The position numbers were made by a program, and so were the translations under genes. Shown piece after piece: positions 8,795 to 17,237 of a stretch of DNA of 53,464 nucleotides (its first letter is position 1; every line of letters begins with the position of its first letter). The notes under the pieces are model-generated. The model ran no database searches, was not told the origin of the DNA, and saw only the letters and a list, made by a program, of their open reading frames with translations. Origin of the DNA: CAWEFA01 sp963808135 (GTDB lineage Bacteria; Bacteroidota; Bacteroidia; Bacteroidales; DTGW01); NCBI GenBank assembly GCA_963808135.1, contig CAWEFA010000030.1:1-53464 (forward strand), read 5' to 3'.

Positions 8795-10021
8795 CTACCT
8801 GATATTTTTTGAACGAATTACTTGTGTTCCTGCATTTATTTTCTTTACATGCAATTCAAGAAATTTTAAACATACGGGATTCGGTATGCTGGTTTGGTTT
8901 CCGGTTTCAATGAGCAATCCGCTGGAACGATCTATTTTAAAAGTTATAATATTGTTGTCATCCTGATTAGCGACTAAAAGAAAATTTCCGGCAGGGTCAA
9001 TTACGAAATTGCGTGGCGTTCTACCATGTGTGGTTTGATGTCCAAGCAGGGTTAGCTTTCCGGTTGACTGATTAATGGCATACATGGCAATATTATTTAT
9101 ATCGCCGCGATTAGAGGCATAAAGATATTTTCCGTCAGGCGTAATATGAATATCGGCAGATGCAGCAGCCCTGGTTTCGCCCTGTGGCGAAGTAGAAACG
9201 GTTTGAAACCGGGTAAGCGCGCCTGTTGAATTATTTACCCTAAAAGCTTCAACGGTTCCGTTTAATTCACAAACAACATAAGCCCATTGTTGATTCGAAT
9301 GAAAAGCAATGTGCCTTGGCCCTGCGCCCGGATCTGTAGAAGCATCGTTGCCGGTAGTTTGAATTTTTCCGTTGATAGTATCGAGAGTATAAATTAATAT
9401 TTTATCAATACCTAAATCGGTGCTGTAAACAAAATTATTTTCCGCCTGAATAATCATGTGGGCATGCGGCCCGTCCTGCCTGCCTGCCACCGGCCCCGAA
9501 CCTGTGTGCTGATCAACAGATGACGCTTGGCCAAGACTGCCATTACTACCAATGGGAAATACGGCTACACTACCGCTGTTGTAATTTGCCGCCATTACGT
9601 AACGTCCAGTTTTACTAATGCTCACATAACAAGGATAATCTCCTTTCGACGCCACCGAATTAATTAATAAAATTTTATTTTGCGCCGAATCAAAACTAAA
9701 AGCGCTGATAGTTCCGGAATTTTCCTCGTTAACTGCATAAAACCACTTTTTATTTGGATGAATGGCAAGGTAAGAAGGATTGTTGGTTTTGGGCGAAGTA
9801 CATATTTTGCTTAATGCTCCTGTAGCAGTATCCATTTTATATACATAAATGCCTGTCGATGTTTCCTGAGTATATGTTCCAACAAATAATAAATCGAGTT
9901 TTTCTGTTGCAAACATTGTATCTGTTACAACAATTTTATTTTTTATTGAACAATTAAGATTGAAGAATAAATTTGTGAAAATTAAAATTGACGGGATTAG
10001 CTTTTGAGAAATCCGTATCAT
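8795..10021 (-). CDS. Lactonase-family seven-bladed beta-propeller protein (Pgl-like)
   Basis: This protein is related to the YbhE-type 6-phosphogluconolactonase (lactonase, seven-bladed propeller). Family hallmarks include FVGTYTQETSTGIYVYKMD, NPSYLAIHPNKKWFYAVNE, DGPHAHMI, DPGAGPRHIAFH and TPRNFVIDPAGNFLLVANQ. I place the start at 10021 (MIRISQKLIPSIL) rather than 10060, because this gives a clean signal peptide of about 24 residues ending near FNLNC. The protein is exported and perhaps a lipoprotein, although Asn before the Cys is a poor lipobox. Export argues against a cytoplasmic pentose-phosphate role. No sugar-acid genes adjoin it, so the substrate is open. Confidence 0.85.
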   Translation of the reverse strand: MIRISQKLIPSILIFTNLFFNLNCSIKNKIVVTDTMFATEKLDLLFVGTYTQETSTGIYVYKMDTATGALSKICTSPKTNNPSYLAIHPNKKWFYAVNEENSGTISAFSFDSAQNKILLINSVASKGDYPCYVSISKTGRYVMAANYNSGSVAVFPIGSNGSLGQASSVDQHTGSGPVAGRQDGPHAHMIIQAENNFVYSTDLGIDKILIYTLDTINGKIQTTGNDASTDPGAGPRHIAFHSNQQWAYVVCELNGTVEAFRVNNSTGALTRFQTVSTSPQGETRAAASADIHITPDGKYLYASNRGDINNIAMYAINQSTGKLTLLGHQTTHGRTPRNFVIDPAGNFLLVANQDDNNIITFKIDRSSGLLIETGNQTSIPNPVCLKFLELHVKKINAGTQVIRSKNIR

Positions 10022-10183
10022 TATAATATTTTTTTGATTAAAATTCGAAATCAATGACAAAACAACAGTTTGACAATGATAAAACCTAAAATTCCGATTT
10101 AAATCTTCCGTTTGTTGTAAGCCGAAATAAAAAAGCCAACTGTTGAGTTACCTCTGCTTCGGCAAGCAACAACCAGAATTGGT

Positions 10184-12172
10184 TTATTTTTTTATAAACT
10201 TACTAACCGATACATTGCCTGAATCAATAATTTTAATAAAATAGAAGCCATTGTTCAGTTTAGATATATCAACAGCTTGCCCGTCGCTAACCCTGATATT
10301 GTCAATAACCGGTTTGCCCTGCATATTAAATATTGTTGCTGAAGCAGCATTTGATTGAATGTTGTTTACATAAATTACAGCGTTTGCAGGGTTTGGAAAT
10401 ATGGTAATATTATTATTCCCTGAAATATTTAATTTTTCAATATCGACGCCACAACCGTTTTTCCTGTATCCTGGAATATTTAATTTCTTAAAATCATCGC
10501 ATTTAGTGCTTTTACCGCACGATGGTATATTTACCAACTTAACATTATCAATCATAACGTTCATGGGAACGTTATTGGGATAGCTGCCCGTGTTCAAACT
10601 GAGTTTTACGGCGCTTGGGGCATTTGAGATATCTAATATATCCGTATTGCAACTCCAGTTGCTTAAACTAAGGTCTGCAAATCGAAATTGAACTGTTTGC
10701 CAGGTATTAGTGTCAGCATTTACCGTTAAAGCAAAGCCGCCGAATTTTGTGCCTGCTACATTGTCAATTTCGGTCTGGATTTGGACTGAATCGCCGTTGG
10801 TTGTATTAATATCGAACTGAATACCTGCATCAGCGCCATAATTGGTTACCCAATTGCTTAAATCGGGAAGGCTAAGTTCGGTTGCCCAGTACCAAGTTTT
10901 TGAAGCAGTTGATTTCGGCCAGTTGAAATAAAAAGCGCCATCACGAGGCATCAGTTCAGGATATTCAATTGCATCATCTAAATCACAATGACAGGAAAAA
11001 TCTTCAGCATTGTTAAAATCGTATTCCAACTTTGAAGCGCCTGTAGACCCATTAACAAGTTTAACATTGTCGATCATAACATTCAAAGGCAGATCGTTAG
11101 GATAACTGCCTGTGCATAAACTGAATTTTACAACGCCAGGAACATCAGCAAGATTTAGTACGTCGCTGTTATTTGACCAGTTGTTTAATGTGAGGTTTTT
11201 GAAATAAAAAGTAACCGTGGTCCATTTATTAGGTGAATAAACTGTTGTAGCATAACCGCCGAATTTGGTCCCTGCCTGATTATCGATTTGGGTTTGAATT
11301 TGTACCGTATCGCCGTTGGTTGTATTAATGTCGAACTGTATACCTGCTTCTCCGGCATAATCTGCCCAGTCGCTCAAATATGGAAGTCTAAGATCAGTTG
11401 CCCAATACCATGCCGGATCAGCTGATGTTTTTGGCCAACTATAATAGAAAGCGCCATCGCGTGGCTTCAATGACCAGGTAGCGCCTTCGGTTACAATATC
11501 AGCGTTACTCCATCGGTCTGAAAGGTCTTCGGCATTGTTAAAATCGTATTCCAGTTCTGAAGCGCCTGTAGTTTTATTAACAAGCTTAACATTGTCGATC
11601 ATAACGTTCATTGGAATGTCATTAGGATAATCGCCTGTACTTAAGCTGAATTTTACAACGCTTGGCTGATCAGCGAGATTGAGCACGTCGGTACTTCCGG
11701 GTGTCCAGTTGCTTAACTGGAGGTCTTTAAAATAGAATGTAACTGTTTTCCATTTATTAGTGTCAGCAGGTACTGTTAGAGCAAAACCGCCGAATTTGGT
11801 GTCTGCCTGATTGTCAATTTCGCACTGAATTTGAACGGTATCGCCGGTACATGTATTAATATCGAATTGGATACCTGCATCAGCACCATAATTAGCGACC
11901 CAATCATTTATGTTTGGAAGTTTAAGGTCGGTTGCCCAGTACCATGGCTGATCAGATGATGTTTTTGGCCAACTGAAATAAAAAGCGCCATCATGCGGTT
12001 TTAAAGAACAGGAAGCGCCATCGGTTTTACAATCTTTGTTCATCCATTGTCCCGAAAGGTCTTCGGCATTGTTAAAGTCGAATTCCATCTGGGAGGATAA
12101 AAAAAATTGTGCAATTGCTGAACTTTGAGCAAATGCCAAAACCGATAATATTAACAACAAATTTTTTTTCAT
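10184..12172 (-). CDS. Secreted T9SS cargo protein with three tandem carbohydrate-binding-like repeats
   Basis: The 662-residue protein has a signal peptide (1-21), three highly similar repeats at about 28-206, 207-380 and 381-548, and a type A T9SS C-terminal sorting domain at about 588-662 (ITIFPNPANAVIYV... ending FYFIKIIDSGNVSVSKFIKK). Each repeat runs from EFDFNNAEDLS through DGAFYFSWPK, WYWATDLKLP, GIQFDIN and TKFGGFA to NVMIDNVKLVN. This resembles a beta-sandwich carbohydrate-binding or CIA30-like fold, and no catalytic module is visible. The third repeat has an altered start, and a Cys-rich linker (SCGKSTKCDD) precedes the sorting domain. It probably acts as a cell-surface glycan-binding protein. 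The divergent neighbour at 12323 encodes a pectate-lyase fold, which is consistent with polysaccharide handling. Confidence 0.85.
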   Translation of the reverse strand: MKKNLLLILSVLAFAQSSAIAQFFLSSQMEFDFNNAEDLSGQWMNKDCKTDGASCSLKPHDGAFYFSWPKTSSDQPWYWATDLKLPNINDWVANYGADAGIQFDINTCTGDTVQIQCEIDNQADTKFGGFALTVPADTNKWKTVTFYFKDLQLSNWTPGSTDVLNLADQPSVVKFSLSTGDYPNDIPMNVMIDNVKLVNKTTGASELEYDFNNAEDLSDRWSNADIVTEGATWSLKPRDGAFYYSWPKTSADPAWYWATDLRLPYLSDWADYAGEAGIQFDINTTNGDTVQIQTQIDNQAGTKFGGYATTVYSPNKWTTVTFYFKNLTLNNWSNNSDVLNLADVPGVVKFSLCTGSYPNDLPLNVMIDNVKLVNGSTGASKLEYDFNNAEDFSCHCDLDDAIEYPELMPRDGAFYFNWPKSTASKTWYWATELSLPDLSNWVTNYGADAGIQFDINTTNGDSVQIQTEIDNVAGTKFGGFALTVNADTNTWQTVQFRFADLSLSNWSCNTDILDISNAPSAVKLSLNTGSYPNNVPMNVMIDNVKLVNIPSCGKSTKCDDFKKLNIPGYRKNGCGVDIEKLNISGNNNITIFPNPANAVIYVNNIQSNAASATIFNMQGKPVIDNIRVSDGQAVDISKLNNGFYFIKIIDSGNVSVSKFIKK

Positions 12173-12322
12173 ATTTTTTTATTTAAACTTAAATAATTAT
12201 GAAACTTCAATGAATTTTCTGTTGCATTTCAATTTCTTTTATTATTTCGGATTCAATAATAAATATTTTGGTGGATTCGTTTTTGTATTAACTTAACGTA
12301 AAAATAATGCAAATAATAAAAA

Positions 12323-13375
12323 ATGAAAAGAACAACAATAACTTTCTGCTTGGTAATATCATGTTTTTCAAATTATAGTCAAAATACTTTATCGGCAATA
12401 TCAAACAATTCTCCTTACAGCGATGTAAAAAGTTTCGGCGCTGTTGGCGACGGAAAAATCGACGATAGCAAGGCGATTCAAAATTGCATCAATTCAATAC
12501 CGGCAAAGGGAGGTTGTATTATTATAAATCCTGGCTTATATCTTGTAAATAAATTACGATTGCCGAAATATGTAGTTGGTCAGATAGTGATTATAGGATA
12601 TGGCGCAACATTAAAGAGCAAAACAAATGATACAATTCTTATCCGTAAACCTGATAACCAAAAAGAAGCTTTAAACAAACTGACAAACTCAGCCATTTTT
12701 ATAGAAGGGTTAAAATTCCAGGGTAACGGCGGAAATGCACAAGTTGGATTATATATTGGAGGTTCTTATGGATCATCATTCAGGGATTGCGGGTTTTCAA
12801 ATCTTAAAAATGGATTTGATTTAAAATTTGGTTTGATGTCAATGGTTGAAAATTGTACTTTTTTTAATATAGACAGCCTGGGCTTAAACATAAATGCTGG
12901 GGACTGGAAAGGGGCGACAGGTTTCAATAGCCAATCAAATGGCACTTATGTGAACAATTGCCGGTTTTATGCTAAAAAAAATCAATTTGCCAATATCTAC
13001 ACAAAAAATTGTTCCGATTTGAGATTAGAAGGTTTAATTTTTGAAGGTTATAATCCCAAAATCGGTTTGTACATCGGTTCAAATGTAACTGTATTTAAAG
13101 GGTTAATTTTAAACGGCCTGCACAATGAATGTGCTGAATCTGTTGCAATGATTAAAATGGATATTCCAGCTTATTCCGGCGGCGTATTTAAGTATAGCTA
13201 TGTGTATAATCAAATGAGCACGGTTTTGATTGATGCCTCAAAGTCCGCAGGATGCCTGATAGTTGTCGACATGATGCTTTATGTACCGGAAGCTTGTAAA
13301 TTTTTAAAAGGAAGCGCAAAATGGGCATTTTATAATAATACCTGGGATCCGAACCAAACTAAATATTTGGGATGA
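12323..13375 (+). CDS. Secreted right-handed beta-helix protein, pectate lyase 3-like
   Basis: The 350-residue protein has a signal peptide (about 1-19, ending NYSQN). Its N-terminal motif SDVKSFGAVGDGKIDDSKAI with GGCIIINPGLYLV is the entry strand of the Pectate_lyase_3/GH28-related parallel beta-helix fold found in polysaccharide lyases, polygalacturonases and phage tailspikes. The rest alternates short hydrophobic strands with Gly/Asn turns (NAQVGLYIGGSYGSSFRDCGF, DLRLEGLIFEGYNPKIGLYIGS). No catalytic residues can be assigned from sequence alone. It has no T9SS sorting domain, so it is probably periplasmic or exported another way. It is transcribed divergently from the repeat protein across a 150-bp gap. 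Confidence 0.72.
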   Translation: MKRTTITFCLVISCFSNYSQNTLSAISNNSPYSDVKSFGAVGDGKIDDSKAIQNCINSIPAKGGCIIINPGLYLVNKLRLPKYVVGQIVIIGYGATLKSKTNDTILIRKPDNQKEALNKLTNSAIFIEGLKFQGNGGNAQVGLYIGGSYGSSFRDCGFSNLKNGFDLKFGLMSMVENCTFFNIDSLGLNINAGDWKGATGFNSQSNGTYVNNCRFYAKKNQFANIYTKNCSDLRLEGLIFEGYNPKIGLYIGSNVTVFKGLILNGLHNECAESVAMIKMDIPAYSGGVFKYSYVYNQMSTVLIDASKSAGCLIVVDMMLYVPEACKFLKGSAKWAFYNNTWDPNQTKYLG

Positions 13376-13440
13376 TTTTACATTGCCAACAGATATTAAA
13401 GTTTATTGATTGGAAAATTTAAGTTTTTAAATAGTTTATA

Positions 13441-13534
13441 ATGAAACACCCATGATTCTGCTATTCGCAAACACGAATGAAGATAATGTGGATGTTCCAC
13501 ACGACCATAAAAATAAAATTATCTACGTATGAAA
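13441..13534 (+). ncRNA. Orphan copy of the kdpF leader element
   Basis: From ATGAAACACCCATGATTCTG to CTACGTATGAAAA this region matches the kdpF leader (26979-27073) with five substitutions and one indel. Here the terminal ATG opens only a five-codon frame (ATGAAAAATTCTTTTTAA), and no potassium gene follows; the next gene starts 262 bp downstream. Pairs TTCG/CGAA (13464-13467 with 13474-13477) and GATAAT/ATTATC (13482-13487 with 13518-13523) are kept. The outer stem and the stem over the ATG each carry one C-A mismatch. It may be a small RNA, a decayed leader or a mobile palindromic unit. The repeat itself is certain and its nature is inferred. Confidence 0.55.
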
Positions 13535-13681
13535 AATTCTTTTTAAAAACTATAATATGCAAAAAGGAATTTTCGTTTGAAACAAATCATAAATTTTACT
13601 AAAAAGCCTGTATAACTTGTAAACGATTAATCAAATATTGCGATATTTGCACTTATAATCCTTGTTTTAATCAAAAGAATT

Positions 13682-13780
13682 CCTCGTAGCTCTGCTACGG
13701 GGTAAAATCAAATAATAGGTTTGCTATGCAAACTCCATTGTTGTATTTTTTTTGATACCTCGCAGCTCTGCTGCGGGGTA
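13682..13780. repeat. Cluster of three small palindromes, two of one family
   Basis: Hairpin A (13682-13702) pairs CCTCGTAGC with GCTACGGGG around TCT. Hairpin C (13756-13780) has the same design, with CCTCGCAGC and GCTGCGGGG. The T-A pair of A is a C-G pair in C, a compensatory change that supports a selected stem. Between them lies hairpin B (13719-13733), GTTTGC-TAT-GCAAAC. Hairpin C ends 16 bp before the gene at 13796. They resemble the dispersed palindromic repeats common in Bacteroidota intergenic DNA. The rest of the 13376-13795 gap, apart from the leader-like copy at 13441, holds nothing I recognise. Confidence 0.65.
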
Positions 13781-13795
13781 GTTCATTCCTGAAAC

Positions 13796-14419
13796 ATGAA
13801 AATGCGAAACATAATATTTTTTTTATTTTTAATGCTTTTGCTTTCATCAAATAGCATATCTGGACAAAATATTATTCAAAGCGATTCGGCAGTTAATGCA
13901 AAATCCAAATCAGGAGCAAATCAAAACACCCCATCTTTTGACGTTCAAAAATTACATTATTCTTTCGATTTTGGCGCAGGTTATATGAGTGGGTTTGGTT
14001 CATTTTCAAAGATATCACCGAGTGTAAATTACCAGTTTTCCCCTAAGCTCAACCTTGAAATAGGCGGAATATTTCTTTCAGGCTTAAACAATTTTTCTAA
14101 AAATTCCCCTTCGGGATTGAATAACAATGCGCTTCAAAGTCCAAGCCAATATTTTGTTTATACAAATGGTCAATATTCCATTACAAACAAGCTAATGGTA
14201 ACAGGCAGTTTTTTTAAAACCCTTAATTCAAATAGTTCACCACAAATAAACCCGTATTTTCTCGATTACAAAGGAATGAACGTAGGCATTAATTATAAAA
14301 TAGCTAAAAATTTGAATATCGGCGCACAATTTATTTACTCAAACGGCTATAATAATTTACTTAACCAATACAGCCCGGGAATAACATCTCCTTTTAATAA
14401 AAATCCTTTTGGATTGTAA
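13796..14419 (+). CDS. Putative outer-membrane beta-barrel protein, unknown function
   Basis: The 207-residue protein starts with a signal peptide (about 1-23, ending SISGQ). After a low-complexity stretch of Ser, Asn and Lys, it shows alternating amphipathic segments with Gly and aromatic residues (YSFDFGAGYMSGFGSFSKISPSVNYQF, KLNLEIGGIFLSG, GMNVGINYKIAKNLNIGAQFIYSNGYN). This suggests a small beta-barrel in the outer membrane. It matches no named family I can recognise. The preceding 420-bp gap contains repeats and the orphan leader element, and a PPi-type phosphofructokinase follows on the same strand after 133 bp. Confidence 0.6.
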   Translation: MKMRNIIFFLFLMLLLSSNSISGQNIIQSDSAVNAKSKSGANQNTPSFDVQKLHYSFDFGAGYMSGFGSFSKISPSVNYQFSPKLNLEIGGIFLSGLNNFSKNSPSGLNNNALQSPSQYFVYTNGQYSITNKLMVTGSFFKTLNSNSSPQINPYFLDYKGMNVGINYKIAKNLNIGAQFIYSNGYNNLLNQYSPGITSPFNKNPFGL

Positions 14420-14552
14420 ATTAAATCCAAGAAATTATCTTGATTTTTTAAATTCTGCTTCTGATTATTTAAAAATTTATTGCAATATTTGTGGAAATTT
14501 AATAAAGATAGAATAATTATCAGTTAATCAAACAATTACTAAAAACAATTAT

Positions 14553-15773
14553 ATGGATAAATCAGTTGCAATTCTTTGCGCCGGTGGTCCTGCTCCGGGA
14601 ATCAATACAGTTATAGGCTCAGTAACAAAAGTTTTTTTAAAAAATGGATACAAGGTTATTGGCATTCATGAGGGATACAAAACCTTGTTTAATGGAGAAC
14701 CAAATATTGAGTTTTTAAATTTTCAGCATGCCGATGGTATTTATAGTCGTGGAGGTTCGGCTCTCCGCATGAGCCGTTACAAACCAAAAGATGATGAATT
14801 CAAACCCGATTTTTTTGAGAAATACAACGTCAAATTATTGGTAACAATAGGTGGCGACGATACAGCTTCAACTGCAGCTCGCCTGACTAAATATTTGCAA
14901 TCGAAAAATTTCCAGATGGCCAATATCCATGTGCCTAAAACAATTGACAACGACCTTCCTTTGCCGGATGGCGTTCCCACATTTGGATATCACTCTGCTA
15001 AAGAAGAAGGTGTTCGCCTTGCTTCAACTATTTATGAGGATGGGCGCACCACTGGAACATGGTTTATTATTGCGGCAATGGGCCGCGAAGCAGGTCACCT
15101 GGCTTTTGGAATTGGATCGTCTTGCCATTACCCGATGATTATTATCCCCGAAATGTTTAATAAAACAAAAGTAAGCTTCGAAAAAATCACCAATTTGATT
15201 ATTTCTTCAATAATTAAGAGAATTATACTTGGCTTGGACTATGGTTGCGCCATTATAAGCGAAGGCGTGTTCCATTTTATGAGCGATAAAGAAATTATTG
15301 ATTCCGGGATACAGCTTACTTTCGATGAACATGGGCATCCTGAGCTCGGCAATGTCAGCAAGTCGCATATTTTTAATTTCCTGTTACAGCAAAAATTGAA
15401 AGAACTTGGGATAAAAGTAAAGAGCCGGCCAAATGAAATGGGATACGAACTTCGTTGTTGCCGTCCTATTGCTTACGACCTTGCTTATGCAACCCAGCTT
15501 GGCCTTGGTGTTTACAAACTTTTTACCGAAGGTAAAACCGGTTGCATGGTTACAGAAGACAAAAACAATAACATTGTGCCTTTATATTTAAAAGATGTTT
15601 CGGACGAAAAAGGGAAAATTATCCCCCGGCTTGTTAATATTAACTCCAGCAGGGTACAAATGGTTTTTCAAAACAATCTCCATTACATTTCCGAAACAGA
15701 TTATGAAGCTGCTAAAAAGTACGTGAAAAATCCTGAAATATATGATTTTAATAAAATATTAAATTGGGAATAA
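14553..15773 (+). CDS. 6-phosphofructokinase, pyrophosphate-dependent type (first copy)
   Basis: This is a 406-residue phosphofructokinase-family enzyme interconverting fructose 6-phosphate and fructose 1,6-bisphosphate. The phosphoryl-donor motif is GGDDT (100-104), where ATP enzymes have GGDGS, and the catalytic loop is PKTIDND (128-134), with Lys where ATP enzymes have Gly. Both are marks of PPi-dependent PFK, whose reaction is reversible. Substrate-binding features YSRGGSALRMSRY and MGREAGHLAFGIG are present. A second PPi-type PFK lies at 17238, with an ExbB/ExbD pair between them, all on the plus strand. The two proteins differ too much to be a recent duplication. Confidence 0.9.
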   Translation: MDKSVAILCAGGPAPGINTVIGSVTKVFLKNGYKVIGIHEGYKTLFNGEPNIEFLNFQHADGIYSRGGSALRMSRYKPKDDEFKPDFFEKYNVKLLVTIGGDDTASTAARLTKYLQSKNFQMANIHVPKTIDNDLPLPDGVPTFGYHSAKEEGVRLASTIYEDGRTTGTWFIIAAMGREAGHLAFGIGSSCHYPMIIIPEMFNKTKVSFEKITNLIISSIIKRIILGLDYGCAIISEGVFHFMSDKEIIDSGIQLTFDEHGHPELGNVSKSHIFNFLLQQKLKELGIKVKSRPNEMGYELRCCRPIAYDLAYATQLGLGVYKLFTEGKTGCMVTEDKNNNIVPLYLKDVSDEKGKIIPRLVNINSSRVQMVFQNNLHYISETDYEAAKKYVKNPEIYDFNKILNWE

Positions 15774-15879
15774 TTTATTTGAAACATTAATTGATGTTCA
15801 AACGTCAGGAGGCTGGTACAAAATTTATTGCAGAATTTATTAATGGCGAAGTTTTATTTCTAACTTACACTTATAAATT

Positions 15880-16536
15880 ATGATTCTTCTACAAACCGCT
15901 ACAATTCAGGTAACACGCACTGAAAGTGTTTTCGATATAATTCTTAAAGCAGGTTGGATATTGATCCCTATTTTACTAATGTCCATTATAGCTATTTATT
16001 TTATAATTGAGCGCTTTACTTTGTTAAGTTCTGTGAATAAAATTAACACGAATTTCATTAACGATATTTGCAAGCGGATAAAAAGCAAAGATTACAGCGG
16101 GGCATTAACGATAAGTAAAAACTACCAGCATCCGATAGGCCGGATAGTTACCGCAGGTATTGAAAACATTAAATTGCCGGTAAAAGACATTGAACAAACA
16201 ATAGCCGATGAAGCAAAAAGTGAAATATTTTTATTGGAAAAGAACATGGGGTATATCGGTATTATTGCAACGGTAGCCCCTATGTTCGGTTTTTTGGGAA
16301 CTATTTTCGGGGTTATTAAAATATTTTACAATATTTCATTGGCCGATAATATTAGCATAGGGATAATTGCAGGCGGGCTTTACCAAAAAATGGTAAGTTC
16401 TGCCTCGGGGTTAACTGTCGGCATTATCGCGTATGCGAGTTTTTATTATCTAAACACAATGATAGATAATATAACCCATAAAATGGAAAAACCACTTTCG
16501 CAAATAGTAAATGCTGTAAAGGAAACACAATCCTGA
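15880..16536 (+). CDS. MotA/TolQ/ExbB-family proton channel protein
   Basis: This 218-residue inner-membrane protein has an N-terminal transmembrane helix (about 23-45, IILKAGWILIPILLMSIIAIYFIIERF), a cytoplasmic segment, and two further helices around 123-150 and 160-187. GYIGIIATVAPMFGFLGTIFGVIKIF is the conserved TolQ/ExbB channel signature. With an ExbD partner it turns the proton gradient into work on TonB, or into Tol-like envelope functions. exbD follows after 64 bp on the same strand. No tonB gene is nearby, although a TonB-dependent receptor is encoded at 21498. ExbB and TolQ cannot be told apart here. Confidence 0.88.
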   Translation: MILLQTATIQVTRTESVFDIILKAGWILIPILLMSIIAIYFIIERFTLLSSVNKINTNFINDICKRIKSKDYSGALTISKNYQHPIGRIVTAGIENIKLPVKDIEQTIADEAKSEIFLLEKNMGYIGIIATVAPMFGFLGTIFGVIKIFYNISLADNISIGIIAGGLYQKMVSSASGLTVGIIAYASFYYLNTMIDNITHKMEKPLSQIVNAVKETQS

Positions 16537-16600
16537 TGTTTTAAATTATTTACAAAACTTATAAAATATTGTAATTTAAAAAAGCAACGTAATATTTGCC

Positions 16601-16999
16601 ATGAGAATTGAAAGGAGACGGACTAAAACATCTGAAGTGTATACCGCTTCGCTGAATGATATTATGTTTTTCCTGCTGTTATTTTTTCTTATCATTTCTA
16701 CAATGGTAAACCCGTCGGTTATAAAACTCTTGCTTCCAAAGGCATCAAATTCCGAGCAAACGCTATCAAAGCAAAACATAAACCTTTCTGTTACAAAAGA
16801 TTTGAAGTATTATATCAATGATGAAGAAATTTCTTTCGACCGTATTGAACCACGTTTAAGATCGTTAATGCTCAGGGCAAAAGAAACAACTGTTATCCTT
16901 CGTGCCGATAATGAAATTACCCTTCAGCACATAGTTGATGTCCTCGATATTGGCAATAAGTTGAAAATTAAAGTTATTCTTGCCACTAAAAAAGATTAA
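16601..16999 (+). CDS. ExbD/TolR-family biopolymer transport protein
   Basis: The 132-residue protein has a short basic cytoplasmic N-terminus, one transmembrane helix (about 20-38, IMFFLLLFFLIISTM) and a periplasmic domain. The proton-relay Asp at the helix entry is in SLNDIMFF. The C-terminal part (TVILRADNEITLQHIVDVLDI) is the conserved ExbD/TolR periplasmic fold. It is the partner of the upstream exbB-like gene, and the pair forms a two-gene unit between two phosphofructokinase genes. A palindrome with a T-tract (17102-17130) lies downstream. Confidence 0.88.
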   Translation: MRIERRRTKTSEVYTASLNDIMFFLLLFFLIISTMVNPSVIKLLLPKASNSEQTLSKQNINLSVTKDLKYYINDEEISFDRIEPRLRSLMLRAKETTVILRADNEITLQHIVDVLDIGNKLKIKVILATKKD

Positions 17000-17101
17000 A
17001 GCAAATAAATTTATAATACGAATAAACTTCCATTCACAATTTTTCAGAACCAATTTTGATTATAGCTTTCAAAAAAATTTCGAATAATACTGCCCTTTAA
17101 A

Positions 17102-17130
17102 AAAGTTAAATCTTTAACTTTAAATTTTTT
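17102..17130 (+). terminator. Palindrome with T-tract after exbD
   Basis: AAAGTTAAA (17102-17110) and TTTAACTTT (17113-17121) are perfect arms around TC, followed by AAATTTTTT. The stem is A/T only and the loop short, so a terminator is plausible but weak. The stretch TCTTTAACTTTAAATTTTT recurs at 20669-20687, upstream of the lipoprotein gene at 20725. It could therefore instead be part of a shared promoter. Otherwise the 17000-17237 gap is featureless. Confidence 0.45.
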
Positions 17131-17237
17131 ATAACATATTTTATCGCCGATTATATTTTATTTTTCGATTGAATTCAGGAAAAAATAATATAAATTTATT
17201 GGTCGAAGAAAAGTATTAACCTTTAAGCACAAACAAA

